DNA of 64,000 nucleotides, from assembly GCF_009792795.1 (NCBI RefSeq), contig NZ_VKHQ01000005.1, positions 289,527 to 353,526 on the forward strand, in the 5' to 3' direction. Made by a program: the position numbers and the translations under genes. Below, piece after piece: positions 17,429-27,352 of the stretch (positions are counted from its first letter, which is position 1; each line of letters begins with the position of its first letter). The notes beneath the pieces were generated by a model. That model was not told the DNA's origin. It made no database searches and was given only the letters and a program-made list of their open reading frames with translations. The DNA is from Cognatiluteimonas profundi (GTDB taxonomy: Bacteria > Pseudomonadota > Gammaproteobacteria > Xanthomonadales > Xanthomonadaceae).

Positions 17429-18481
17429 ATGTACCTCAACGTCCGGGACGTGATGGTCGATTTCCCGCTGTCGGTGCGCGGCCATGGCCAGGCATCCGTG
17501 CCTGGGGCGCAGCCCTTGGGTGGCCGGATCCATTCGCAGGGCCGCCGGACTTACGTGCGGGCACTCGAAGGCGTCTCGTTCGACCTTGGCCCGGGCGACC
17601 GCCTGGCCATGGTCGGACACAACGGCTCGGGCAAGTCGACGCTGCTGCGCGTGCTCGCCGGCATCTACCATCCCACTACGGGTCATGTCCGCACCAGCGG
17701 CAGCGTCTCGGGCATCTTCAACATGTCCCTCGGCTTCCGCCAGGAGGCAACCGGCTACCGCAACCTGGTGCTGAAGGGGCTGATGTCGGGTCGGACGCTG
17801 GCGCAGATCGACGCGGCCCTTCCCGAGATCGCCGAATTCACCGGCCTTGGCCCTTACCTTGACATGCCCTTGCATACGTATTCGCAAGGCATGGCGATGC
17901 GGCTGGCATTCGCCGCCACCACCGCGTTCACCAATGACATCCTCGTGATGGACGAATGGATCGGCGCCGGGGACGCAGGGTTCCAGGAAAAGATCATCGC
18001 GCGCATGAACGACTTCCTGCATGCATCGACGATCATTGTCGTCGCCTCGCATAGCGCCACCCTGCTGCGCCGGATCGCCAACAAGGCCATCTGGCTGGAA
18101 CATGGCGCCGTTCGCATGGCGGGTGGGCTGGATGTCATCGACGAATACGAGGCCGCCGTTTCGACCTTCGGGCTTGAACCCAATGTCCTCGCCCAGGTGC
18201 GGTCGGGACGCGGCTTGTGGCTGGCCCCGGCCACGGCGGAAATGCCGACGCCACACCTGTTGTGGCATCTGTCTGGCGAAACCGATGGCCTGCAACTCTG
18301 CGTGCGTCCGAGCGAGTCCGCACGACACGTCCTGCGCGCCACCATGCAGCGATGCGGCGCATGGCCGCTGGCGGATTGGGTGCGCCCCGGCATGGCCTTC
18401 GAGATTTCCGACCCGACCCGCGATGAGCCGGTCAGCCGGCACAGCATTCCGCTGGAAGCCGACTACCGCAGCGCCGGCTGA
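17429..18481 (+). CDS. wzt: ABC transporter ATP-binding protein for O-antigen export
   Basis: 350 residues. Walker A is GHNGSGKST (residues 63-71), the signature is YSQGMAMRL, Walker B is DILVMDEW, and the switch His is in ASHS. The fold matches Wzt/TagH ATPases. After the ~245-residue nucleotide-binding domain there is a C-terminal extension of about 100 residues with no recognised carbohydrate-binding domain, shorter than the one in E. coli O9a Wzt. It may still read chain-end modification, but that is inference. It pairs with wzm two bases upstream and ends seven bases before a convergent gene. Confidence 0.93.
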   Translation: MYLNVRDVMVDFPLSVRGHGQASVPGAQPLGGRIHSQGRRTYVRALEGVSFDLGPGDRLAMVGHNGSGKSTLLRVLAGIYHPTTGHVRTSGSVSGIFNMSLGFRQEATGYRNLVLKGLMSGRTLAQIDAALPEIAEFTGLGPYLDMPLHTYSQGMAMRLAFAATTAFTNDILVMDEWIGAGDAGFQEKIIARMNDFLHASTIIVVASHSATLLRRIANKAIWLEHGAVRMAGGLDVIDEYEAAVSTFGLEPNVLAQVRSGRGLWLAPATAEMPTPHLLWHLSGETDGLQLCVRPSESARHVLRATMQRCGAWPLADWVRPGMAFEISDPTRDEPVSRHSIPLEADYRSAG

Positions 18482-18487
18482 AGCCGC

Positions 18488-21400
18488 TCACAACTCCTGA
18501 AGGATCGCTTGCAGCCGGCGACGGGCCATGACCCGGGACGTGACGTCGCGCGCGTAACCAACCCCGGCGACGGACAGGCGCCGCCACTCGTCGTCACTGG
18601 CAAGCAGCTCGACCACGTGGCGGGCCAGTTCCTCAGGCGTCGTTCCGACCAGGACGTTCGCCCCCGGCTCCAGTTGCATGCCCTCGGCCGCGATCGGCGT
18701 ACAGACGACCGGCACACCCTGCGCCAGGCTGCCGGCGACCTTGCCCTTTGCCCCGGCGCCATAGCGCAGCGGCGCCACGGTGATCCGGCGACGGGCCATG
18801 AACGGATCGAGATCCTCGACGAATCCGATCGAGCGCACCCCAGCCACTTCACCGAGCGCGCGCACTTCCGGCGGCATGTGGCTCCCGACGATGTACAGCT
18901 GCGCATCCGGTACTTGCGCCAGCACCAAAGGCCAGGCTGTCTCCACGAACCAGCGGATGCCGTCGGCATTGGGCGGATGGCGGAATCCACCCACGAAGCA
19001 CACGCCATCGCGCGCCGATAACGGCGGAACCTCGTCAAGCGGATCATGGACCAGCGGGAACAGCACCACGTTGGCGCCAGGCAGTTCGCGTTGCAGCAGG
19101 TCGCGCTCGTAATCCGAGTGCACCAGCGTCACGTCGGCCTGCGCGGCGACCTTCAACTCCAGCTCGCGCGTGCGCAGCGCACCGGCCTTCGCCTCGCCGT
19201 CGCCGCTGAGTTCAGCCTCGCGCATTTCGCGCACATGGTGCATGTCCGCGTTGAGGAAGATGATCTTTGCATCGGGATAGTTGCGGCGCAGCGCTTCGAG
19301 ATGGGCCTTCCCCACGCCGAACCGGTGCAGGAAGATCACGTCGAAACGGTCTTTGCGCTGGGCCAGGAAGGTCGCCATCCGCGAATACGCCGGATGGTAG
19401 ATGGCCTCGATTCCGCGACGCTGCAGGTCTGCCGTGGGGGCGCCGACGTGCGCGAAGTTGTCCTCGGGAATGAAGGTGACCTTGTAGCCGCAGTCGGCGA
19501 AGATCCGCATGACTTCGGTCGCGACCACCGACCCCGCGTCCTCGTTGGGCGTTGGCGTGCAGTGGTCGATGAACAAGGCACGCTTGCCGACCGCACGTTC
19601 CTTTTCCAGCTCCGGCTGGTCGGCATTGTCGCGATGCGTGGCAAGCACGTGGGCCCATCGCACCTTGAGCTTCTTCAGGTTGTCCACCTGATAGGCCTTG
19701 GCACCGGTGCCGAGATCGGTTCCCGACGTGATCCCCTCGAAGTGGATGACCTGGGACAGCGGTTGCACGACGGTCCGCAGCCCACGATCGCGAACGCGGA
19801 ATGCAAGGTCGGCGTCTTCCGCGTAGGCGGGTACGAACAGCTCGTCGAATCCGCCCAGCTCTTCCCACAGCGAGCGCCGCAGGGCGATCGATGCACCGGA
19901 CACATAGTCCGCGTCGCGCAGGTAGCAGAACTCCGGGCGGCGCGGATCGGCCAGGCGCCCGTGGTTCCAGGCCGAACCATCGCGCCACACGATCGCGCCA
20001 CACTCCTGCAGCAGCCCATCGGCGTAGATGAGCTTGGATCCGGCCAAGCCGATACCCGGGTCGGCCTCGAGTACGTCGATCAGCTCATCCAGCCAGTGCG
20101 GAAGGACCTGCGTATCGTTGTTGAGGAACAGAACATATCGCCCGGATGCCTGCCGCGCGGTTTCGTTGCAGTTGCGGACGAAGCCCAGGTTGCTGGCATG
20201 CCGGATGTGGCGGACGCCGGGAATGGCAACCGACAAGGCTTCCGCCGTGGCATCCGTCGAACCGTCATCGCCGACCAGGACTTCGAAGCTGTATCGGCTG
20301 TCGTGGTTCAGCAGCGCGTCGATGCAGGCCAGGGTGAACGGCAGTTGGTTGTAGACCGGAACCACGATCGAGACATCGGGCGGAGCCTGCCGTGCGTCGC
20401 GGCCGGCCGCGCGCAGAGCGATCGCGCGAGCCCATTCGAGCGCCTCGGCTTCGCTGCAGTCCACGCGCGTTGTCGCCTGCGCTTCGTGGCGCGGGATCGG
20501 CAGCCGGTAGCGGTCGATGCGGCGAATGACATCGGCCGCCGTGGACTGGCCGAACTCCGACACGAGGAATTCGCGCAACCGCGGGTGCGAATGATGCAGC
20601 GAACCTGTGCGCCGCGGCGCGTCGCCAATCGACGGGGACTGGACCGACCGACTGGCGTGGGCTTCACCTGCGTTCCCGGGCGAAAGCCGTCGCAACTGGC
20701 GCACCGCAAAGCGCAGTGGCCTGGTCAATTTCCAGCTGCGGCTGCCGAGCGTGATGGACAGCTCGTGCTGCAGTTGTCGCGCCTCGTGCTGCAGTTGTCG
20801 CGCCTGGTCCTGCGCGGCATCAAGCGCGACGCGGAGCGAGGTGGCCTCCTGGTCGCGTTCGACATAATCCGATTGTGTCTGGCTCAGCCTGGCATCCATC
20901 TCGGATTGCAGCTTCTCGAACTCGGCCTGCGTCGAATGCAATCGCGCGTCGGTGTCCCGATACACGCGCAGGGCCGAATCACGCTCGACCATGGCTTCAT
21001 CGCGTTGGGCTTCAGTCTTGCGCTGCAGGCGCGCACGATCCCTCAGGAGCGGCGCGAGCAGATCGCCATATCGTTCGAATTCGCCGCGAACCGCATCAAG
21101 CGTCGAACTTTCCTCTGCACCTCCGTCGGCCACGGTCGACGACCAGCGCCAGACCGCATCGGCCCAAGCGGCGAGCGGCGCGGGCAGTGACGCCGGGCTA
21201 CCTTCAGAACATGACGGGCGAAGATAGGCCTCGACTTCCGGCCCCGCCTCGATTCCCGCGGGCCAGGTGAATCCCTGCTCGACGGCAATGCGGTCGGTGG
21301 TCGCGCGCCAATCCGCGGTTAGTTGCCCGTATGTCGCGAACGAGGCCTTGTAGCGGGTCGCGCACGAGGCGGCGAGACCATGGGCGACGTACAGCAGCGC

Positions 21401-21865
21401 TGCGCTTTCAGGACTTGTGCCATCGCGACGAACGAGCGATGCGACTACCTCATCCCAGGGCCGCATCACCACCACCGGGCAGGCGGTGATCCCGAGCGAC
21501 TGGATGACGTCGAACCAGAAGTCCCGCAGCAACGTGCAGCGGGGATCCTTCATGACGAATAACGGCGAGTCGCCATATTCCCGAACGATCAGTTCCCGCG
21601 CCTGGTCGAGGAACTCCATCGGAAATTCCTTGAGACCGGGCAGTCCCCTCCCTGCCCACGGATCGTCCCAGGTCAGATCGAAGGACGCCAGGATGCGCGT
21701 GTTGAGCGCGACAACAGCCTGGGGTTCCCAGTAGCCGCTCGCATTACCCTGGTTTGGAGGCAGCACGTGCTCGGGCAGCGTGGCCCCGCGCAGGGAGCAC
21801 ACGCGCGCCAGCGCCGAGGTGCCGGCGCGGTGCATGCCCAGGATCAGTATTGCCTTGCGGTCCAA
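18488..21865 (-). CDS. Giant fusion: sulfotransferase - coiled coil - GT2 - GT4
   Basis: 1125 residues from TTG 21865, which has GGAG five bases upstream; an ATG at 21955 would overlap the upstream gene by 58 bases. Residues 1-230 are sulfotransferase-like: P-loop LILGMHRAGTSALAR, KDPRCTLL, and VVVMRPWDEVVASLVRRDG for the 3'-phosphate. Residues ~275-370 are a charged coiled coil containing a heptad duplicated at DNA level. Residues ~495-730 are a GT2 domain (SIVVPVYNQ, VGDDGSTD, FLNNDTQ, AEDADLAFR). Residues ~760-1125 are a GT4-like domain (KRALFIDHCTPTPNEDAGS, VHSDYERDLL, GAGAKGKVAGSLAQGVPVV). It is probably a multifunctional enzyme building and sulfating a surface glycan; the order of reactions is unknown. 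Confidence 0.85.
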   Translation of the reverse strand: MDRKAILILGMHRAGTSALARVCSLRGATLPEHVLPPNQGNASGYWEPQAVVALNTRILASFDLTWDDPWAGRGLPGLKEFPMEFLDQARELIVREYGDSPLFVMKDPRCTLLRDFWFDVIQSLGITACPVVVMRPWDEVVASLVRRDGTSPESAALLYVAHGLAASCATRYKASFATYGQLTADWRATTDRIAVEQGFTWPAGIEAGPEVEAYLRPSCSEGSPASLPAPLAAWADAVWRWSSTVADGGAEESSTLDAVRGEFERYGDLLAPLLRDRARLQRKTEAQRDEAMVERDSALRVYRDTDARLHSTQAEFEKLQSEMDARLSQTQSDYVERDQEATSLRVALDAAQDQARQLQHEARQLQHELSITLGSRSWKLTRPLRFAVRQLRRLSPGNAGEAHASRSVQSPSIGDAPRRTGSLHHSHPRLREFLVSEFGQSTAADVIRRIDRYRLPIPRHEAQATTRVDCSEAEALEWARAIALRAAGRDARQAPPDVSIVVPVYNQLPFTLACIDALLNHDSRYSFEVLVGDDGSTDATAEALSVAIPGVRHIRHASNLGFVRNCNETARQASGRYVLFLNNDTQVLPHWLDELIDVLEADPGIGLAGSKLIYADGLLQECGAIVWRDGSAWNHGRLADPRRPEFCYLRDADYVSGASIALRRSLWEELGGFDELFVPAYAEDADLAFRVRDRGLRTVVQPLSQVIHFEGITSGTDLGTGAKAYQVDNLKKLKVRWAHVLATHRDNADQPELEKERAVGKRALFIDHCTPTPNEDAGSVVATEVMRIFADCGYKVTFIPEDNFAHVGAPTADLQRRGIEAIYHPAYSRMATFLAQRKDRFDVIFLHRFGVGKAHLEALRRNYPDAKIIFLNADMHHVREMREAELSGDGEAKAGALRTRELELKVAAQADVTLVHSDYERDLLQRELPGANVVLFPLVHDPLDEVPPLSARDGVCFVGGFRHPPNADGIRWFVETAWPLVLAQVPDAQLYIVGSHMPPEVRALGEVAGVRSIGFVEDLDPFMARRRITVAPLRYGAGAKGKVAGSLAQGVPVVCTPIAAEGMQLEPGANVLVGTTPEELARHVVELLASDDEWRRLSVAGVGYARDVTSRVMARRRLQAILQEL
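20762..20803. repeat. Tandem 21-bp duplication inside the coiled-coil region
   Basis: The unit beginning CTCGTGCTGCAGTTGTCGCG is present twice head to tail. On the minus strand it encodes two copies of the seven-residue unit QLQHEAR in the coiled coil of the giant fusion protein. The length is one heptad, so copy-number change would keep both frame and coiled-coil register. Confidence 0.9.
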
Positions 21866-21897
21866 TTCCACTCCAACGCGCGGTGCCGCGACAAATT

Positions 21898-22830
21898 TCA
21901 GATGATCGAACGGTCCCGGCAGTAATCGAGGAACCGCTCGTGGACGACCTGCCATGCCTCGGCGTCCGGCTGCTCGCCAGCTGGTTGTCGATCGACAAGG
22001 TCATGGACAGCCTGGGCTCGCAGGAACGTCGGCGATTCGCGCAACAACTCCAGGTTTTGCTCCCGCTTGTCATCGACCCGCGAGGAGTTCAGTTTCCGGC
22101 AAAGCGGCAACAGGCAGTCGGGCGAATACGGCTCGCCGAGGAACGAGCACAAGTCCATGAACAACGCTTCGGGCTGCTGGGCAATCCGGCCAAAAGCGAG
22201 CCGGAACACACGGCCGCTCCCGAGACCGCGCTCGGCATACCACGCGTTTTCCGTATGCGCGATCCAGGTTTCCAAGCCCTGGTCCAGCGCCTGTGGCTCC
22301 GCCCCCACCGTGTCGAACGACTCCAGCGATGTCGCCACTTCGTCCGGTCGTCGCAGGTTGTGGATGAACTGCGCATCCGGAAACATCTCGGCCAGCGCCC
22401 AGATGAAAAACGTGTTGAGCGGCGTGCCGTCGACCCAGCGGCGCTTGGGATCGCTCGCCCTGCGCTGGATCTGCATCGGACTCTCCGCGACTTTCCCGGC
22501 CGGCGCCCAGTTCGGATCGGCGATGGATGGCCCATGCAGGCGCAGGCGCCGCTCGGCGAATACGTCATGCACGATGGCATCGACCGCACTGCCGATGCGC
22601 GTCATGAATGACGCCAGCGGGAACTCGACGTTGGACAGGTGCGACAGCTGCCCGCGCTCGGATCCTTTCAGGTAGGACAGGTACGCGCCCACACCAAGAC
22701 TCGAGATCCAGGCCGTTTCCGGCATGGGCTGGATATTGGGATGCTGGCCCAGCGCCCACGTCGTGATCGATGTGCCCGACCTGGGCGCACCAACAATGAA
22801 AATGGGGCGGACGACTTTCATGACTGGCAT
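21898..22830 (-). CDS. Sulfotransferase family protein
   Basis: 310 residues. The N-terminal PAPS-binding P-loop is IFIVGAPRSGTS (about residues 10-21) and the 3'-phosphate element is NLRRPDEVATSLESFD, both classic for sulfotransferases. Start ATG 22830 has AAGGA five bases upstream; a second in-frame ATG is at 22821. It lies between metB (19-base gap) and the giant fusion protein (33-base gap), all on the minus strand. Its neighbour also has a sulfotransferase domain, so two sulfation steps may be encoded. The acceptor is presumably a sugar of the surface glycan (inference). Confidence 0.88.
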   Translation of the reverse strand: MPVMKVVRPIFIVGAPRSGTSITTWALGQHPNIQPMPETAWISSLGVGAYLSYLKGSERGQLSHLSNVEFPLASFMTRIGSAVDAIVHDVFAERRLRLHGPSIADPNWAPAGKVAESPMQIQRRASDPKRRWVDGTPLNTFFIWALAEMFPDAQFIHNLRRPDEVATSLESFDTVGAEPQALDQGLETWIAHTENAWYAERGLGSGRVFRLAFGRIAQQPEALFMDLCSFLGEPYSPDCLLPLCRKLNSSRVDDKREQNLELLRESPTFLRAQAVHDLVDRQPAGEQPDAEAWQVVHERFLDYCRDRSII

Positions 22831-22849
22831 TGGCATCCTTGCCTTGGCG

Positions 22850-24040
22850 CTACTGTCCTGTCCGCAATGCGCCCTGGACATCATCGAGCAAATCCTGCAA
22901 CGCCTCGACACCCACGCTCAACCGCACCAGGTTGTCATCGATGCCCAGGGCCTTGCGCCGCTCCACGGGGATCGACGCGTGCGTCATCACCGCGGGATGG
23001 TTGACCAGGCTTTCCACGCCGCCCAGCGACTCGGCGAGCGTGAACAGTTCCGTACGTTCGCAGAACCGCCGGGCCGCATCGAAACCGCCCTTGATCCAGA
23101 TCGACACGATGCCGCCGAAACCATCCATCTGCCGCGCGGCAAGCGCGTGCTGCGGATGGGAGGGCAAACCGGGATAGGTCACCTTCTCGATCGCCGGATG
23201 CGCGACGAGGACTTCGGCCAGCGCGTGCGCGTTGTCGCAATGCGCGCGCATGCGCAGGTGCAGGGTCTTGAGTCCGCGCAGGGCGAGGAAGCTGTCGAAC
23301 GGGCCCTGGATCGCGCCGATCGAGTTCTGCAGGAAGGCCATCTGTTCGGCCAGCTCGGCGTTGTCGCCGACAACGACCATGCCGCCGACCATGTCCGAGT
23401 GGCCATTGAGGTACTTGGTGGCCGAATGCACGACCAGGTCGGCGCCTTGTTCCAGCGGGCGCTGGAGGATCGGCGAGGCGAAGGTGTTGTCGACGACGAC
23501 CAGCAGGCCGCGCTTGTGCGCGATCGCCGCGATGGCGGCGATGTCGACGATCTTCAGCGTCGGATTGGTCGGGGTCTCGATCCACACGAGCCTGGTGTTC
23601 GGCTTGATCGATGCTTCGAAGGCCACCGGGTCGGTGAGGTCGACGAAGCTGAAATCAAGCCCAGCGCTGCGTCGGCGCACGCGCTCGAACAAGCGGTAGC
23701 TGCCACCGTAGACGTCGTCCATCGCCACGACATGGTCGCCGCTGTCCAGCAATTCCAGCAGCGTCGAGGTCGCCGCCAGCCCGGACGCGAATGCGAAGCC
23801 GCGGGTGCCGTGTTCCAGTTCGGCGACACAGCGCTCGTAGGCGAAGCGCGTCGGGTTGTGGGTGCGCGAATACTCGAAACCCTGGTGCACGCCCGGACTC
23901 GACTGGGCATAGGTGCTGGTGGCGTAGATCGGAACCATCACCGCGCCGGTACTGGGATCGGGCGACTGGCCGCCATGGATGGCGAGCGTACCGGGCTGCG
24001 GACGCGCCCGGCCGGAGGCGCCAATGTTGTTGTCATTCAT
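22850..24040 (-). CDS. metB: Cystathionine gamma-lyase / gamma-synthase (PLP enzyme)
   Basis: 396 residues, Cys/Met metabolism PLP family. The PLP-lysine is in VHSATKYLNGHSD; other marks are YSRTHNPTRFAYE, ASGLAATSTLLELL and WIETPTNPTLKIVDI. ATG 24040 has AGGG eight bases upstream. Lyase and synthase activities cannot be separated by eye. The adjacent cystathionine beta-synthase suggests reverse transsulfuration (homocysteine to cysteine). In Xanthomonas the gene here is called metB and marks the second flank of the LPS locus, opposite the etf genes. Confidence 0.93.
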   Translation of the reverse strand: MNDNNIGASGRARPQPGTLAIHGGQSPDPSTGAVMVPIYATSTYAQSSPGVHQGFEYSRTHNPTRFAYERCVAELEHGTRGFAFASGLAATSTLLELLDSGDHVVAMDDVYGGSYRLFERVRRRSAGLDFSFVDLTDPVAFEASIKPNTRLVWIETPTNPTLKIVDIAAIAAIAHKRGLLVVVDNTFASPILQRPLEQGADLVVHSATKYLNGHSDMVGGMVVVGDNAELAEQMAFLQNSIGAIQGPFDSFLALRGLKTLHLRMRAHCDNAHALAEVLVAHPAIEKVTYPGLPSHPQHALAARQMDGFGGIVSIWIKGGFDAARRFCERTELFTLAESLGGVESLVNHPAVMTHASIPVERRKALGIDDNLVRLSVGVEALQDLLDDVQGALRTGQ

Positions 24041-24103
24041 GTCAATCACCCTGGAAGCGGCAGCCGACGATTCTACCATTCGGGTCCTGACCACCCTTCC
24101 CGC

Positions 24104-25474
<1,371 letters not shown>

Positions 25475-25570
25475 GGATGGGTCCGGTCAGGCGCCGCAGG
25501 CGGGCGGATCGCGGGAATTATCGTCCGGATCGCGGTAATCGTCACCGACACGCGCGGCGGGTGGACAGAC

Positions 25571-25612
25571 CGCGGGCGGCGGCGGCCGACGAGGAGGCCG
25601 CCGCCGCCCGCG
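25571..25612. other. Perfect 17-bp GC hairpin between the YdcH-like gene and cbs
   Basis: CGCGGGCGGCGGCGGCC (25571-25587), an 8-base loop GACGAGGA, then the exact reverse complement at 25596-25612. There is no T-run on either side, so it is not a standard intrinsic terminator. It lies after the YdcH-like stop and before the cbs start on the same strand. It could shield the 3' end of the small transcript or attenuate readthrough into cbs. The rest of 25475-25664 shows nothing else clear. Confidence 0.7.
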
Positions 25613-25664
25613 ACGGAACATTGGCCGTGCAACCACCAGCGGGCTGCGCGGCGTCGGGACGGGA

Positions 25665-25883
25665 TCAGTGGTGGAGCACGTCGTAGAGACGGGTCAGGCG
25701 ATCCTTGGCCGCGAGTTTCTCGCGCTTCATCTGGTTCAAGGTCACGTCGTCGACCGGGAGTACTCCCAACTCGGCGTCAAGGACCTGCTTGTCCAGTTGC
25801 TTGTGGCGCTGGTAGAGCAGCTTGAATTCGGAGTTGCCCTGGATCAATGCGTCAACTTCTGTCTGCGATTGCCCTTCGAACAT
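25665..25883 (-). CDS. YdcH / DUF465 family small protein
   Basis: 72 residues beginning MFEGQSQTEV with an ideal AGGAGG six bases upstream. Highly charged and helical: EVDALIQGNSEFKLLYQRHKQLDKQV and VTLNQMKREKLAAKDRLTRLYDVL, the typical YdcH/DUF465 pattern (usually 70-75 residues). It is a cytosolic helical-hairpin protein of unknown function, widely conserved in proteobacteria. It seems monocistronic and is followed by a strong hairpin. Confidence 0.88.
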   Translation of the reverse strand: MFEGQSQTEVDALIQGNSEFKLLYQRHKQLDKQVLDAELGVLPVDDVTLNQMKREKLAAKDRLTRLYDVLHH

Positions 25884-26218
25884 TGGAATCCTCCTCTCAC
25901 GTGAAACCAAGGGCCTGGGCGCGGCTCAGCGAGTCGGCGCGAGGCCCTGCAGGAACGACTGCAACAGACCGGCCACCCAGGATTCGACTCCCGCATGCGA
26001 CGTCACCAGGGTGGCTGGCGGCGTCGGAGGGGAATCGGATGCTCTGATCATTTGGGCATGGCTCGGTGACCAGGCGGCGTCAAAAGCGGCCCTGCCTGTG
26101 ATTTCGACCCTACTCTTCCGCGCCCGCACCGGCAAGCGCTTGCGGGCCGATTTGAACAGGCGCCAGACGGTCGACGGACAGACCCCGCAATCACCGAGCG
26201 CGTCCGCAACCGATTGAT
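25884..26218. other. Intergenic stretch without a supported gene
   Basis: About 335 bases upstream of the YdcH-like gene and after the DUF4398 lipoprotein stop. On the minus strand a frame without a usable start codon reads VADALGDCGVCPSTVWRLFK around 26210-26150, which looks superficially like a helix-turn-helix. It runs on to a stop at 25926 but has no start, no ribosome-binding site and no recognisable continuation. The promoter of the YdcH-like gene should lie here. Confidence 0.4.
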
Positions 26219-27262
26219 TTACTTGCCCTTCTTTTTCTTCGCCGCAGGCTTCCGGACGACTGGTGCGGACTTCCTGGACTTGGCTTCAGGCGCGGACTTC
26301 TCCCCTGCCGCCATCAGTTCAGCCTCCTGTCGCGCCAGCGCCGACTCCTTGTCGCGCGCGGCCTTCAACTTGGCCGTTTCACTCGCACCGACGTCCACGA
26401 TGACCTCTTCGGCCTGCTGGCGCGCGGCGGCTTCGGCATCAGCCTGCTCGCGCAGCCGCTGGGCTTCCTCGGCCTGCACCTGCGCCTGGACGCGCAACTG
26501 CTCGGCCTCCTGCCGCGCGCGCTCGGCATCCTGGCGGCTGGCTTCGACGAGCAGCTCGCTACGCTGCCGCTCCATGCCGTCGATCGCGCGGCGGGTGGCC
26601 TGGGTGCGGGCGGCCAGTTCGGCGATGGATACGCGGCGCTCGGCGATGCGCGCGGCATTGTCGCGTGAGCGGCTGCGGGCAGCGGCCAGCGAATCCAGGG
26701 CTTGATGGGCGATCAGGCGCTCGTACGCGGCGAAGGCATTGAGTCGCGGATCCGACTCCAGGGCCAGCATCCGACCGGCCAGGACCTGGGCAGCGTCGGG
26801 CGGCGCGGCCGCCGCAACCGCGGATTGGGGCTGGTCATCCAGCGGACTCTGCGGCTCGATGTCGGCGGGCATCTGCAACCGCTGCTGCAGCGCGCCGATT
26901 TCCTGGCGGTGCTGCACGAAGTCGGCGCGGGTGGTGGCCGCGGTGCTGCTGGCGTACGCCAGGTCCGCGTCGGCCGCCGCAGCGACCGCGAGGGTCCGGG
27001 CGTCATCATCGCGTCCTCTTCCCATTGCAGCCTGCGCCTGGGCGAGTTCGTCGCGCGCCTGCGCGATGACCGCGCCCGCGTATTGGTCGGCATCGGCATT
27101 GCCGGCACGCGTGACCGCCTGTTGCGCAGCGGAGAGCTCGCCCGTCGGTGGCGGCAATGTCGCGCAGCCGGCCAGCATGAATACGCAGGACGTGAGCAGG
27201 CGCACGGAATGCCATGGGCGTTGCTGCCGGGCGCTGGGGAATTGTGCGAAGCTTGGATTCAT
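26219..27262 (-). CDS. DUF4398-domain lipoprotein with long Ala/Gln/Arg-rich helix
   Basis: 347 residues. A long signal segment ends in FMLAG-Cys33 (lipobox). A DUF4398-like region follows (AGNADADQYAGAVIAQARDELAQAQAAM, about residues 53-80). The rest is extended helix, e.g. RQDAERARQEAEQLRVQAQVQ, ending in a Lys-rich tail (PAAKKKKGK). DUF4398 proteins are envelope lipoproteins often linked to OmpA-like partners; no such partner is adjacent here. It is divergent from pilU (90-base gap). ATG 27262 gives the signal peptide and fits. Confidence 0.78.
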   Translation of the reverse strand: MNPSFAQFPSARQQRPWHSVRLLTSCVFMLAGCATLPPPTGELSAAQQAVTRAGNADADQYAGAVIAQARDELAQAQAAMGRGRDDDARTLAVAAAADADLAYASSTAATTRADFVQHRQEIGALQQRLQMPADIEPQSPLDDQPQSAVAAAAPPDAAQVLAGRMLALESDPRLNAFAAYERLIAHQALDSLAAARSRSRDNAARIAERRVSIAELAARTQATRRAIDGMERQRSELLVEASRQDAERARQEAEQLRVQAQVQAEEAQRLREQADAEAAARQQAEEVIVDVGASETAKLKAARDKESALARQEAELMAAGEKSAPEAKSRKSAPVVRKPAAKKKKGK

Positions 27263-27352
27263 AGGGGTGCCGTGTGGCGAAGGGGCGACGCGCGGCCATT
27301 TTCATCAGCTTATGCGCCGTCCGCAATGATGGCGCGATCAGAGGGAGCGTGA

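Noticed and set aside
19046..21190. 714-codon plus-strand frame opposite the giant fusion gene
   Set aside because: Antisense shadow in GC-rich coding DNA; translation lacks any domain while the minus strand has four.
25926..26216. Minus-strand frame reading VADALGDCGVCPSTVWRLFK, like a helix-turn-helix
   Set aside because: No start codon or ribosome-binding site in frame, the frame runs back into the DUF4398 gene, and the remainder is low-complexity; treated as chance.
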